Shown piece by piece: positions 23,950 to 32,845 of a stretch of DNA of 37,430 bases; the stretch's first letter is position 1; each line of letters starts with the position of its first letter. The stretch is from Bryobacterales bacterium (GTDB lineage Bacteria > Acidobacteriota > Terriglobia > Bryobacterales > Bryobacteraceae). The notes beneath the pieces were generated by a model. The model saw nothing but the letters and a program-made list of their open reading frames with translations. It did not search any database and had not been told where the DNA came from. The translations under genes were made by a program, and so were the position numbers. The DNA lies in assembly GCA_020847975.1 (NCBI GenBank), contig JADLBD010000274.1, positions 1 to 37,430 of the forward strand. Reading direction: 5' to 3'.

Positions 23950-24026
23950 GCGCTACTGTCCAAAGAGTGACGTTCAACCCGGCGAAGCCGCTGCCCAGGC
24001 TGAAAGCTGAATGCTGAAGGCTAAAC

Positions 24027-25277
24027 TCAGAGTGCCGCGAGCGAAGCCACTTCCCATCCGATCCCAGCCACGTCCTGTGGCTCCATATAAATCCCCTCGG
24101 GGCCGCGCGTGATGCGCATGATCTCTTCGAAGCGCTTATACACGTCCTTCGGGCCCCCCGGCGGCGGCATGAACAACTCGCACCACGGCGCGTTTACCGT
24201 CGAAGCCGTGAATGCCACCGTCTCCGGGGAAAGGCCCCCTGCATGTGGGATCACGGGAATGTCGTAGGCCGCGGCAAGCGCCCCGATGCGCCGTAATTCA
24301 GTCAGTCCGCCCGTCCACTGCGCGTCCGGCTGCCAGATCTCGGCCGATTCGTGCTCCAGCAACTGGCGGAATCCATACCGGCCATACTCATGTTCTCCCG
24401 TCACGATGCGAGTGGATTGGATCGCTTTGCGCAGCCTGCCGAAGCCCGCATAATCGTGCGGCTGCAGAACCTCCTCCAGCCAGTAGACACGGTAGGGTTC
24501 CAGCATCTGTGCCATCTCGATGGTGTACCGTTCGGTCCAGGCCATCCAGCAATCGCACATCACGTCGCCGTCGCGTCCCACCAGTTCGCGCGCTTTCTTC
24601 ACCACCGCTTCGTTCTTCCGCATCCCCTCCATGCCGTCCGCGGGCCCGTGAGGGATGGCGCATTTCAGACGCTTGAATCCGAATTCCACGTGCTGCTCGA
24701 AATCGTTCCCCGTACAGTAGCAGGGAATGCGGTCCTTCGTCTTGCCCCCGATCAGCCGGTACACCGGCATGTTCAGCGCTTTGCCGGCGATGTCCCACAA
24801 GGCGATATCGACGCCGCTGATGGCGTTCATAGTGACACCTTTGCGGCCGTAGCTCATCGTGGATCTCCACATGATGTCCCACAGCCGCTCGATCTCGAAT
24901 GGATCCTCCCCCATCAGCAGCTTCACGAGGTGGCCGTTCACAATGACGTCGCCTCCCCTCCCGCCCGGACCGTATCCCTTGATCCCTTTGTCCGTCGTGA
25001 TCTCCACCACGAAATCCTCGAGTTTGCCGGGATCGGGATTGAACAGCGAGCGCTCGGCCTTATACTTCGGGTAGATCGACATCGGATTGGCCACTTCCAC
25101 GCCTTGCGTGCTCCACGATCCCGGCGCGGGTTTGTACTTGTACGCCCCCGTGCGCGGCTTCGCCGGCATGGTGCGGATCCCCGTAATCCTCAACTTGCCC
25201 CTGCCGAAGTCAGGCGTCTGGGCCGCCAGAGGAGCCCCCAGCGCGGGGGCGGTCTTGAGAAAGGATCTGCGGTTCAT
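24027..25277 (-). CDS. Enolase-superfamily dehydratase, L-rhamnonate dehydratase-like, exported
   Basis: 416 residues from ATG 25277, which has GGGAGGAG upstream. The N-terminus NRRSFLKTAPALGAPLAAQ is a Tat-type signal, unusual for this family. The enolase N-terminal cap and barrel follow. Likely Mg ligands are D242 (DCWMAW), E268 (WLEEV) and E295 (TGEHEY); D318 (QPDAQW) and H345 (VIPHAGG) form the catalytic His-Asp dyad. The segment GFKRLKCAIPHGPADGMEGM is typical of rhamnonate dehydratases, which convert aldonates to 2-keto-3-deoxy acids. It starts 31 bp after the quinoprotein dehydrogenase stop, so the two are probably co-transcribed: oxidation of an aldose, then dehydration of the acid. 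The exact substrate is not proven. Confidence 0.85.
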   Translation of the reverse strand: MNRRSFLKTAPALGAPLAAQTPDFGRGKLRITGIRTMPAKPRTGAYKYKPAPGSWSTQGVEVANPMSIYPKYKAERSLFNPDPGKLEDFVVEITTDKGIKGYGPGGRGGDVIVNGHLVKLLMGEDPFEIERLWDIMWRSTMSYGRKGVTMNAISGVDIALWDIAGKALNMPVYRLIGGKTKDRIPCYCTGNDFEQHVEFGFKRLKCAIPHGPADGMEGMRKNEAVVKKARELVGRDGDVMCDCWMAWTERYTIEMAQMLEPYRVYWLEEVLQPHDYAGFGRLRKAIQSTRIVTGEHEYGRYGFRQLLEHESAEIWQPDAQWTGGLTELRRIGALAAAYDIPVIPHAGGLSPETVAFTASTVNAPWCELFMPPPGGPKDVYKRFEEIMRITRGPEGIYMEPQDVAGIGWEVASLAAL

Positions 25278-25308
25278 GAAAGCTCCTCCCGTCAACGGAA
25301 TGTGCCTG

Positions 25309-27663
25309 CTATTCCACCAGCCCGAACGCCATGATGTTCGATCCCACCGCAAGAGCGACAAACTGCTTGCCGCCGGCGGCATAACTCACCGGCGAAGTCT
25401 TGATGGTGGCGTTCAGCGGGACGCGCCACAGCGTCTTTCCCGTGCGTTCATCGGCGCCCACGAAATACCCGCTCGGATCGCCATAGAAGAGCAGCCCGCC
25501 CGCCGTCCCTAAGAGGCCCGCCACGCGCTTGCCGTCGATTGGCCCCACCTGCGGCACCTCCCAAACAATCTTCCCCGTTTCGATATCCAGCGCGCGCAGC
25601 ACCTTGTGCCCCGGGTCCGGAGCCGCCGGAGCCCGCCCGCTCTTCCAACTTCCCGGCAATAACCTGACCGAACACTTTTCGATCGCCATCACGTAATACA
25701 ACCGTGCCGCCGGGCTGTAGGAAGTGCCGCCCCAATTGGTGGCGTGTTCCGGGCAACTCACTTCACCCGGCGGCAACTTCACCGGCCGCCCGTCGGCGCC
25801 GATTCCGCTCGCCCAGGTGATCTTGTCAAGAAACGTCTTCGCCAGCAGAAGCTTCCCGTCCGTGCGGTCGAACACGTAGAAAAACCCGTTCCGGTCGGCG
25901 TGCAGCAGCAGTTTTCGCTGCTTTCCCTGATAAGTAGTATCGACGAGCACGTTCGGCACAGTGGCATCCCAATCATGAACGTCATGCGGCGTGAACTGAT
26001 AATGCCACTTCAATTTCCCCGTCGCCGGATCAAGCGCCAGCACGCAGTTCGTGTACAGGTTGTCGCCGCCGCGCTCGCGGTCGTCCGAATCGGGCCACGG
26101 ATTGCCCGTGTTCCAGAACAGCGTGTCCGTCCCCGGGTCATACGCGCCCGTCAACCACGTGGCGCCGCCGCCCAGCTTATACGAACTTCCCTGCCAGGTC
26201 TCAGACCCGGGCTCGCCTTTCTCCGGAACCGTCCAGTGGCGCCACACGCGCTCGCCCGTGGCCGCGTTGTAGGCGGCCAGAAATCCGCGAATCCCCCAGT
26301 CCCCTCCGGCAACACCCGCCACCACCATGTCCTTCACCACCAGCGGAGCCACTGTGCCGCCGTAGCGCTGCGGCTCATCCCACATCACCACATCCCATAC
26401 CAGGCTCCCCGTCGTCCGGTTGAGGGCGATCAGATGGGCGTTGTCCGTGACCATGAACACCTTGTCTCCGAGGATGGCTACACCCCGGTTTGTTCCAAGC
26501 GATGGGTCCGATACCAACCCCTGTGTTCGCGGCCGCGAATAGTGCCAGATCTGCTGCCCGGTGTTCGCGTCGAGCGCGAATACCTGGTTCGGACCGGTGA
26601 CGTACATGATGCCGTCCACAACCACCGGTACCGTTTCCAGACCGAAATAGCGCATGTTCTCGCGGAAGTATGGCGTATCCGGCAGAAACTGCGCCCACAA
26701 GGGAATGGAGAATGTCCACTTCAGCGCAAGCTTCCCGATATTCTTCGCGTTGACCTGCGTCAGCGGAGAGTAGCGGTTCCCATCAAGGTTTCCGTTGTAG
26801 GTGGGCCAGTCCTCCGGCTTCCGGTTTACGATCGCGGAGAAGTCTATCCCGCCCGGGGGCGTCCCCGTCGCCATCTCTCTGGGCTTCACTCCATTCAAGC
26901 CGCTCAAATACGCAAGCAGATTCTGCAGTTCTTCTCCGGAGGCCCTTACCACAGGCATGTAGGAGGTTTTCTCATCCGTGAGCCGCGTCACCTGATCGAG
27001 TGAGACCGGGTGCAAGCCGCCCTTCAGATCCTGAAGCGCAATATCGTAGCGCGTCCTGCTGCGCACGAATCCACGCAGCGTCCGGCCATCCCGAAGCTGA
27101 ACCGTCGCCAGTCCATACCCGGCAGCGATATTTGCGCTTGGATGAAGCAGCGCGTCCCGAAGCTCCTCCACCGTCCGGCTTCGCGCTATCGTCGAGAGGT
27201 CCGGACCGGCCGCGGAGCCATCGCCCGACACCATGTGGCACGAGGAGCACTTGCCCTTGCCGAAGAAGTATTCCTTACCTGCCGCCTGGTCTCCGGCAAC
27301 CTTGCTCTCCGCCGCCGACGCGTTCAAAGACGCTACCAGGCTCGCCAACCCGTCAATCGTAGCCGCCGGCAGATCGAACGCCGGCATTCCCGCCGCCGGG
27401 ATGCCTTTGAGAATCACGTTGCGCACGCTCTGCAAACTGCGCCGCCGCACCCACGGGTTCCCCGCAAGTCCCGGCCCTTGCTGCGTCCCGCGCGCATCCG
27501 GCCCATGGCAGCCCGCGCACAGTTTGTCATATGTCTGCTTGACGCCTTCCACGGCAGACCCCGGCGCTGGACTCTGCGCCCACAACGCCAGCGGAACCCC
27601 CAACAAGACTACGGCCTTCCCCGGCACTCGCAGCAGAGAGACAAATCGATTGGCGAGATCCAT
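25309..27663 (-). CDS. PQQ-type quinoprotein dehydrogenase with N-terminal cytochrome c domains
   Basis: 784 residues. Signal peptide about 1-30, then two heme c sites, CAGCH (49-53) and CSSCH (139-143), with a domain insertion between about 165 and 230 and a candidate Met ligand in SYMPVV. From about 280 to the end is an eight-bladed quinoprotein propeller: GGDWGIRGFLAAYNAATGER, TGNPWPDSDDRERGGDNLYT and the catalytic-region TPHDVHDWDATVPN. It probably oxidises a sugar or alcohol in the periplasm and passes electrons to its own hemes. No adjacent-cysteine pair of classical alcohol dehydrogenases is visible. No PQQ biosynthesis genes are in the window; some acidobacterial relatives are reported from genomes without them. 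Confidence 0.9.
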   Translation of the reverse strand: MDLANRFVSLLRVPGKAVVLLGVPLALWAQSPAPGSAVEGVKQTYDKLCAGCHGPDARGTQQGPGLAGNPWVRRRSLQSVRNVILKGIPAAGMPAFDLPAATIDGLASLVASLNASAAESKVAGDQAAGKEYFFGKGKCSSCHMVSGDGSAAGPDLSTIARSRTVEELRDALLHPSANIAAGYGLATVQLRDGRTLRGFVRSRTRYDIALQDLKGGLHPVSLDQVTRLTDEKTSYMPVVRASGEELQNLLAYLSGLNGVKPREMATGTPPGGIDFSAIVNRKPEDWPTYNGNLDGNRYSPLTQVNAKNIGKLALKWTFSIPLWAQFLPDTPYFRENMRYFGLETVPVVVDGIMYVTGPNQVFALDANTGQQIWHYSRPRTQGLVSDPSLGTNRGVAILGDKVFMVTDNAHLIALNRTTGSLVWDVVMWDEPQRYGGTVAPLVVKDMVVAGVAGGDWGIRGFLAAYNAATGERVWRHWTVPEKGEPGSETWQGSSYKLGGGATWLTGAYDPGTDTLFWNTGNPWPDSDDRERGGDNLYTNCVLALDPATGKLKWHYQFTPHDVHDWDATVPNVLVDTTYQGKQRKLLLHADRNGFFYVFDRTDGKLLLAKTFLDKITWASGIGADGRPVKLPPGEVSCPEHATNWGGTSYSPAARLYYVMAIEKCSVRLLPGSWKSGRAPAAPDPGHKVLRALDIETGKIVWEVPQVGPIDGKRVAGLLGTAGGLLFYGDPSGYFVGADERTGKTLWRVPLNATIKTSPVSYAAGGKQFVALAVGSNIMAFGLVE

Positions 27664-27713
27664 TCTGTGATTAGATCACGCCCGCTTACCCCGGCAAAAG
27701 CATCCTCCGAAAG

Positions 27714-28175
27714 TTACCAGACGAAGAAGCGCGCCCCGCTGCCCGATTGACGGGACCTTCCCGCCAGAACGGCATCCTGAGCCTGTCTCACCGCCTGGTG
27801 GCGGAGCGGAGGCACGGGCGGCGCCGCGCCCACGGTTTCCTCAATATCCACGGCTCCATGGCGATTCAAAACCTCCGCCGCGGCATCTACTTTCTTTTCA
27901 TCCTCATCCGTGGCGAACACCAAGGCCCCGCCACGCCGGAGTCCGTCGATGTAGGCCTCGGTCTCCTCCTTCGCCGCTCCCATTTTCCTGAGCATGTGGC
28001 CCAATTCGACTTCGTATTCCAGCCGCGGAAAGCTCGTTACTCCGCTGGGGTCGAACACGCCGGGTTCTTCCACAGCGCGCACGCCGTTGCGAGCAAATCC
28101 AAGAGCTTCAATATCGCGCACCACCTCTTCCAAGTGATCGGCACTCTTGAACAACCCGATCGCTGTCTTTCGCAT
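27714..28175 (-). CDS. General stress protein 17M-like small protein
   Basis: 153 residues from ATG 28175, with GGAGG 9 bp upstream; the frame is open to 28226 but the upstream part is noncoding. The core RKTAIGLFKSADHLEEVVRD with IEALGFARNGVRAVE, and the later EAYIDGLRRGGALVFATDED, match the general stress protein 17M/YflT family, of unknown biochemical function. The C-terminal third is Arg/Ala-rich and probably disordered. It is 50 bp upstream of the quinoprotein gene on the same strand and divergent from the clpS-like gene. Confidence 0.75.
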   Translation of the reverse strand: MRKTAIGLFKSADHLEEVVRDIEALGFARNGVRAVEEPGVFDPSGVTSFPRLEYEVELGHMLRKMGAAKEETEAYIDGLRRGGALVFATDEDEKKVDAAAEVLNRHGAVDIEETVGAAPPVPPLRHQAVRQAQDAVLAGRSRQSGSGARFFVW

Positions 28176-28318
28176 GGACACTGTCCCTCCTTTGGACCGG
28201 GCTCCCAAACAGGAGCCTCTACCCATATGATGAAACTCAACCCGCCGGCGATGACGCTTCCTCGTTCTTCCCCTGGAGAGCCATTCCGTGGCATCCTGGA
28301 TACTGACACGTCCGACAG

Positions 28319-28666
28319 ATGCCGGCGACGATTCCCGATACCTCCACCGAACAGCACACCGAAGATGTGCTCACGCCCCTCTACAACGTCGTGCTGCTCG
28401 ACGATGACGAGCATTCCTACGACTACGTCATCGAAATGCTGCAAAAGCTCTTTCTGCTCTCACACGACGCCGCCTACCGCCACGCCGTCGAAGTGGATTC
28501 CATCGGCCGGACCATCGTGCTGACGGCCGAACTCCCCCTCGCCGGCTTCGCCCGCGACCAGATCCACGGCTTCGGCGCCGATTGGCGCATCCCGAAATCC
28601 AAAGGCCCGATGTCCGCCATCCTCGAACCCGCCACCGGCGCCGGAAAAGGAGGGCACGCGGCCTGA
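28319..28666 (+). CDS. clpS: ClpS-family protease adaptor
   Basis: 115 residues. ClpS hands N-degron substrates to ClpAP. The signature YNVVLLDDDEHSYDYVIEML (22-41) with the acidic pair is present, followed by the helix AYRHAVEVDSIGRTIVL and the C-terminal helix GFARDQIHGFGAD. At the place of the conserved VHxxG, where the His helps bind the N-terminal amino group, this protein has VDSIG. It thus resembles variant ClpS proteins and may have altered substrate choice. The ATG lacks a strong ribosome binding site. The N-terminal 18 residues are disordered, as usual. Confidence 0.85.
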   Translation: MPATIPDTSTEQHTEDVLTPLYNVVLLDDDEHSYDYVIEMLQKLFLLSHDAAYRHAVEVDSIGRTIVLTAELPLAGFARDQIHGFGADWRIPKSKGPMSAILEPATGAGKGGHAA

Positions 28667-28685
28667 ACCCCGCGCCCTCTCGCGC

Positions 28686-29132
28686 CTACTGCCCGATAAT
28701 GTCGTACGTCGTCGTCCCGGCCACCCGCACCTTCTCGTAAGCCGCCATCCATTCCTTGTGATACGGATGCGCCGCGTACTCCTTGAGAATCTCCGGACCG
28801 CCCTCCAACGCCATGCAAACCCCGTATTCCCGCTGCGTGGCCGTGATTTCCGCCGTAACTCCCTTCTCTTGGGCCAGCGCCTTCTTCCGCGCCGCCGCGT
28901 CCGGGGTCGCGTATTGCGCGAGCGGCCGCGCCAGTTTCCCCGCCCACACTTTCTTGACCGCCTTCATCTTCTTGGGCCACAGATCCGTCGCCTTGTAGAA
29001 GGCATCCCAGTCCGCCTGCCCCGCTCCTTTGATCGGTGTGAAGGCGAAGCAGTGCATCAATTGCTTTTCGCCGGCCTGTAGAAAGCACGAGCCCAGCAGG
29101 AAAGCAGCCAGAGTCAGTCCGAATTTACGCAT
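28686..29132 (-). CDS. Secreted Dabb-type (stress-responsive A/B barrel) protein
   Basis: 148 residues from ATG 29132. Signal peptide about 1-20 (RKFGLTLAAFLLGSCFLQAG, with a Cys that might be lipidated). The rest fits the dimeric alpha/beta barrel Dabb fold: MHCFAFTP as first strand, KKVWAGKLARPL, EYGVCMALEGGPEILKEYAA and HPYHKEWMAAYEKVRVAG. In this superfamily the function is diverse and the ligand unknown. It is divergent from the multiheme cytochrome gene with 109 bp between the starts. No strong ribosome binding site. Confidence 0.75.
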   Translation of the reverse strand: MRKFGLTLAAFLLGSCFLQAGEKQLMHCFAFTPIKGAGQADWDAFYKATDLWPKKMKAVKKVWAGKLARPLAQYATPDAAARKKALAQEKGVTAEITATQREYGVCMALEGGPEILKEYAAHPYHKEWMAAYEKVRVAGTTTYDIIGQ

Positions 29133-29241
29133 AGGTAGATTATGGCTCAGGACCGGGAATGCCCGCTCGATACGCGTTTCTGTGACTCCGGTCACTGAGA
29201 CCGCCCTGCCCCACCCCGTTATCTATGAGTGGAGGCTTTTC

Positions 29242-30684
29242 ATGCCTGCATTTATACTCCGTAGCTACACCCCATCTCTCTTCATCCCCCTGCTGCTGGT
29301 CTTCTTCTCTGGCCTCGCCCCGGCCCAGACCGGAAACGAACCCAGCCAGGAAACCCAAACCTGCATCGGCTGCCATGAGTCCGTCTCCCCCGGCATCGTC
29401 GGCCAGTGGAAGGAAAGCAGCCACCAGAAATCCCACATCGGCTGTTTCGAATGCCACCACGCGGAAAAATCCGACCGCGACGGCTTTGAGCACAACGGCT
29501 TCCGCATCGCCACCATCGTCTCCCCGAAGGATTGCTCCGCCTGCCACGCCAGGGAGTATCGCGAGTTCGAAGCCAGCCACCATTCCGAAGCCGCCAGGAT
29601 CCTCGGCAGCCTCGACAACGTGCTGGCCGAAGTGGTCGAAGGCAACATGAAACGCGATTCCCCCGCCGCCGTCAACGGCTGCTGGCAATGCCACGGCGCC
29701 GAAGTGAAAGTGCTCGCCGGCGGCAAACTCGACCCCGCCACTTGGCCCAACACCGGCGTCGGCCGCCTCAACCCCGACGGCTCCAAGGGAAGCTGCTCCG
29801 CCTGCCACATGCGCCACAACTTCAGCCGCGCCCAGGCCCGCATGCCCGAAAACTGCGGCCGCTGCCACCTCGGCCCGGACCATCCGCAAATGGAAATCTA
29901 CACCGAATCGAAGCACGGCATCGCCTTCGCCGCTAACCGCAGCCGCTTCGAACCGCTCATGAAAGACAAGGAATGGATCCCCGGAAAACAGTTCGAGCAA
30001 GGCCCCACCTGCTCAGCCTGCCACATGGGAGCCACGGAGCAACTCCCCGTCACCCACGACGTCGGCGCCCGCATCTCCTGGACCCTCCGCCCCGCCATCT
30101 CGGAAAAGATCGACGCCGGCGACCTCGCGGCGGGCAGGAAAGTCAAAAGCTGGCAGTTGCGCCGCGATGAGATGCAGCAGGTCTGCGGCTCCTGCCATGC
30201 CCCGGGTTTCGTCGAGAACTGGTACAAACAATTCGACAGCCAGGTGAACCTCTACAACGACAAATTCGGCCGCCCGGCCACAAAACTCTACCAGATGGTC
30301 CGCACCGCCGGCCTCATCACCAACGACATCGACTTCGACGACAAACTCGAATTCACCTACTACCTCCTCTGGCACCACGAAGGCCGCCGCGCCCGCCACG
30401 GCGCTGCCATGATGGGCCCCGACTACACCCAATGGCACGGCAACTTCGAGGTCGCCCAGCGCTTCTACTCCGAGTTCGTCCCCGAACTTCGCGAGGTCAT
30501 CGCAAAGGGTCTGCAATCGCGTGACGCCGCCAAGGTCAAAGCCGCCCGCGCCGTTCAATCCGAGCTAAACCAGATTCTCAAGTCCGATCTCCACCGCTGG
30601 TTCCAGGGCGGCATGACCCCCGCCGAACGCGAAGAACGCCGCAAAGCCGCCGACGAATTCAAGAAACGCTACGCTCAACCTTGA
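29242..30684 (+). CDS. Octaheme cytochrome c, hydroxylamine oxidoreductase-like
   Basis: 480 residues from ATG 29242, which has GGAGG 6 bp upstream. Signal peptide about 1-29. Eight CxxCH heme sites, at residues 41, 68, 98, 147, 185, 205, 257 and 315, then a helical C-terminal region. Number, spacing and the YYLLWHHEGRRARHGAAMMG and PDYTQWHGNFEVAQRFYSEF segments place it in the hydroxylamine oxidoreductase (HAO) family. In ammonia oxidisers HAO oxidises hydroxylamine using a heme cross-linked to a Tyr; other members lack it and work reductively. Y395 (GPDYTQW) is a candidate for that Tyr but I cannot confirm the alignment. No partner quinone oxidoreductase is adjacent. Probably periplasmic. 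Confidence 0.85.
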   Translation: MPAFILRSYTPSLFIPLLLVFFSGLAPAQTGNEPSQETQTCIGCHESVSPGIVGQWKESSHQKSHIGCFECHHAEKSDRDGFEHNGFRIATIVSPKDCSACHAREYREFEASHHSEAARILGSLDNVLAEVVEGNMKRDSPAAVNGCWQCHGAEVKVLAGGKLDPATWPNTGVGRLNPDGSKGSCSACHMRHNFSRAQARMPENCGRCHLGPDHPQMEIYTESKHGIAFAANRSRFEPLMKDKEWIPGKQFEQGPTCSACHMGATEQLPVTHDVGARISWTLRPAISEKIDAGDLAAGRKVKSWQLRRDEMQQVCGSCHAPGFVENWYKQFDSQVNLYNDKFGRPATKLYQMVRTAGLITNDIDFDDKLEFTYYLLWHHEGRRARHGAAMMGPDYTQWHGNFEVAQRFYSEFVPELREVIAKGLQSRDAAKVKAARAVQSELNQILKSDLHRWFQGGMTPAEREERRKAADEFKKRYAQP

Positions 30685-30736
30685 CACGGTCGCCAGATCA
30701 AGGAGTTGCGGGTGCCGGTGCTGGGTTTGCAAAGGT

Positions 30737-30910
30737 TTACGGGCGGTCGATTTGGCCCGACACCCAACTTCGAAGAGTCGCTTGGGGTATGCGCACGTAG
30801 CGCGCCGCCTCTGCCACGGTGTACGCCGGCAGGATACGGGGATCATCGATTTGGTTGAATGCGGGGCTCAGCTTTGCGGCCGGCGCTCCGCGCAAAACAT
30901 GATCAACCAT
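30737..30910 (-). pseudogene. Truncated HTH antitoxin remnant (MerR-like/DUF433-associated)
   Basis: A 57-residue frame from ATG 30910. Residues 28-50 read PAYTVAEAARYVRIPQATLR and SWV, the HTH that opens the longer DUF433-type antitoxins. The frame then stops at TAA (30739-30737), and the remainder of the antitoxin and its DUF5615 toxin are missing; the next gene, the octaheme cytochrome, ends only 52 bp further on. This looks like a TA module whose distal part was deleted. The HTH call is made from pattern recognition only. Confidence 0.55.
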
Positions 30911-31029
30911 TCTTGTCGAGCGCCCTCAGGAGTAATTCTCGTCCTGAAGGATACTATCGCAAGAAATACAGCCCACTCGTGGACGAAACCATAGAGTGCA
31001 ACGCTCCAGTCCTAATCAGCCGAGAGCCT

Positions 31030-32019
31030 TCAACGCTGACGACCCCTAAACTGCCGGACGTTCTGAGCCTTCCACTCCAAGCCAGGGTGCCGCCGGACGC
31101 GATCCGCGAGTTCTCTGTCGCCGGTGAGCAGGTCTGGTTTCACCTCCCCATGATCGAGGAGCCGGTCGAGAAACTCCCGCTCTGCATCGTTCAAAGGCAG
31201 AAGTGCGGTAAGGCCCTTTCGACAGTCTGCGATCAAGCGCGCAACCCACTCCTCTGTCCGGTAAATGGCCTGGATGGCCTCCCGCCTCAGTGTCGGAATC
31301 AACTGGCTTCGGACCTCGGTTGGGACCGCGGCGACATCCCCGATTGACACCGTTCGCCAGTCTTTGCGATTGATCGCCCCATAGATCACGAACGCCAGCC
31401 GGAGACGGTCTGGGTCGAACTGGCACTTTGTGAGCAACTCGTGTGCGTCGAAGAGATCGCGGCCGGCGTTCCGCGCGAGCAGGGCAGCGAACTTGCCGGC
31501 CGCCAACTCGTGGGTATCAAGCAGCGTAATGTCAGAGGCTTGGAAGGAGCCAACGGGCCGGGAACCCTGCAGAGTTGGAGCCCAAAGCGGCACGCGGAAC
31601 ATGTAGTTCAAATCGACTTCAAGGTTGCCTCCAGTTCCAACTGCGCTGTCGTACCGGAGAGCCCATCGACCGCCAGCATGATCACTGGGAATGCGTTTCA
31701 CCGACTAGCCCTCGCGAGCGAAGACGGCGTTCAAGGCATCTTCGAGCTTCGGCCTCTCCTCCATCATCTCGCCCCGTGGACCTGCACCGATATAGTTGAG
31801 ATCGATGTCAACTGACAGCCGTGGCACGTCGAACAGGAACAGGTTCAGCGCCGTGCCGCCTTTGAGAGCCAGCTTTCCACGCAAGTATGGGTGGGTTTGG
31901 ATGGTCCCGAGCAGGTGCAGCAACTGGATCACCTTCTCCAGAACTTCTGCTCGGAAGCCAGTCGCCTCCGCCTCTGCCTGCAATCGCTCAACCGATATCT
32001 TCACACGACCTCCTGCCAT
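31030..32019 (-). pseudogene. abiEii: AbiEii-type nucleotidyltransferase toxin, interrupted by an amber codon
   Basis: Toxin of a type IV TA/abortive-infection system, expected to transfer nucleotides to tRNA. The first part (LRGKLALKGGTALNLFLFDV, then the metal-binding RLSVDIDLNYIG) ends at an in-frame TAG at 31705-31707. The second part continues in the same frame (VKRIPSDHAGGRWALRYDSA, GNLEVDLNYMFRVPLW, LDTHELAAGKFAALLARNAG) to 31030. A single base change restores a protein of about 329 residues, the normal size. As sequenced only a 104-residue fragment holding the first catalytic motif is made, unless a GTG at 31701 restarts translation. The 5' end overlaps the abiEi-like gene by 19 bp. 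Confidence 0.82.
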
Positions 32020-32828
32020 GCCTTTTCGAGAACCACCGGCGGAACAACCAGATTCCAGCCAGCGACGAGTTTGCCGGGATGGCGATCCGCGCGGGAGAGG
32101 TAGTGCGGCGTGCGAGGGCGGCGTCTCCTGAGTGGATCCAGATGGCTATCGGTCACCATGAGAGGTTCTCTGTGCTGTTCGAGGAAGAAGCCGACCTTGG
32201 CGATTGTGGTCGCATTGTTTAGCAGCAGCGCGTAAGCGACAACCGAGTCGAGATCGAAGAACTCCACACTTTCAAGACTCCGCCAGATCTCCTCCCATCC
32301 ACCTCCCAACTGCGGACGGTCGAGCAGATCCACCATGGTTCGCTCCAGGTTCGTAACCCGAACGCTGAGTCCCATCCGGTCCCGGCTGAGCACGTTCGAT
32401 TGGACAAGCTGATCGGACTGGAGGGCGGCAGGTGGACGCACCGCCCGGAAGCGCTGACCACGGAACTCGAGCGGGCGCGCGGTGAGGCTGGTGAGATAAT
32501 AGAATTCCTGGGTCGGCGAGTAGGCCTTCCCGTGGAACTCCAGTGCCGTGTGATAAGCCAGGATCGCGTCGGGCGCCAACTTGCCCGTGACGAGGAACGG
32601 GTCGATGGGCACGCTCGCGGGCGCCGATCCCGGTGGAACGGCGGCGTACAGACCTTTCCGCACACGTACCAGGTGCCCATTCTTCGCGTGGTAAGCGAGC
32701 AGCGCCTCGACCGTACGTTCGGCAGTCTCGCGGGAATTAGCGTACCACTGCGCGAACTCCGCAACGGTGAACACGGGATGCGCCGCAAAAAACCTCTGAG
32801 CGGCCTGGGATTTGCGATTGACAGACAA
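32001..32828 (-). CDS. abiEi: AbiEi-type antitoxin/transcriptional regulator
   Basis: 275 residues. AbiEi proteins carry an N-terminal winged helix that represses the abiE promoter, and a C-terminal domain needed for antitoxicity. Visible here: FAAHPVFTVAEFAQWYANSR followed by GHLVRVRKGLYAAVPPG (wing), then ILAYHTALEFHGKAYSPTQE, VTNLERTMVDLLDRPQLGGG and the C-terminal part. The only in-frame start is TTG 32828; an ATG 13 bp upstream is out of frame. The gene is intact while its toxin has a premature stop. A strong promoter-like pair and a long inverted repeat lie directly upstream. Confidence 0.85.
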   Translation of the reverse strand: MSVNRKSQAAQRFFAAHPVFTVAEFAQWYANSRETAERTVEALLAYHAKNGHLVRVRKGLYAAVPPGSAPASVPIDPFLVTGKLAPDAILAYHTALEFHGKAYSPTQEFYYLTSLTARPLEFRGQRFRAVRPPAALQSDQLVQSNVLSRDRMGLSVRVTNLERTMVDLLDRPQLGGGWEEIWRSLESVEFFDLDSVVAYALLLNNATTIAKVGFFLEQHREPLMVTDSHLDPLRRRRPRTPHYLSRADRHPGKLVAGWNLVVPPVVLEKAWQEVV

Positions 32829-32845
32829 GATCGATACTCATAACT

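Noticed and set aside
25744..27003. 419-residue plus-strand open frame opposite the quinoprotein gene
   Set aside because: Composition typical of an antisense shadow, no motifs.
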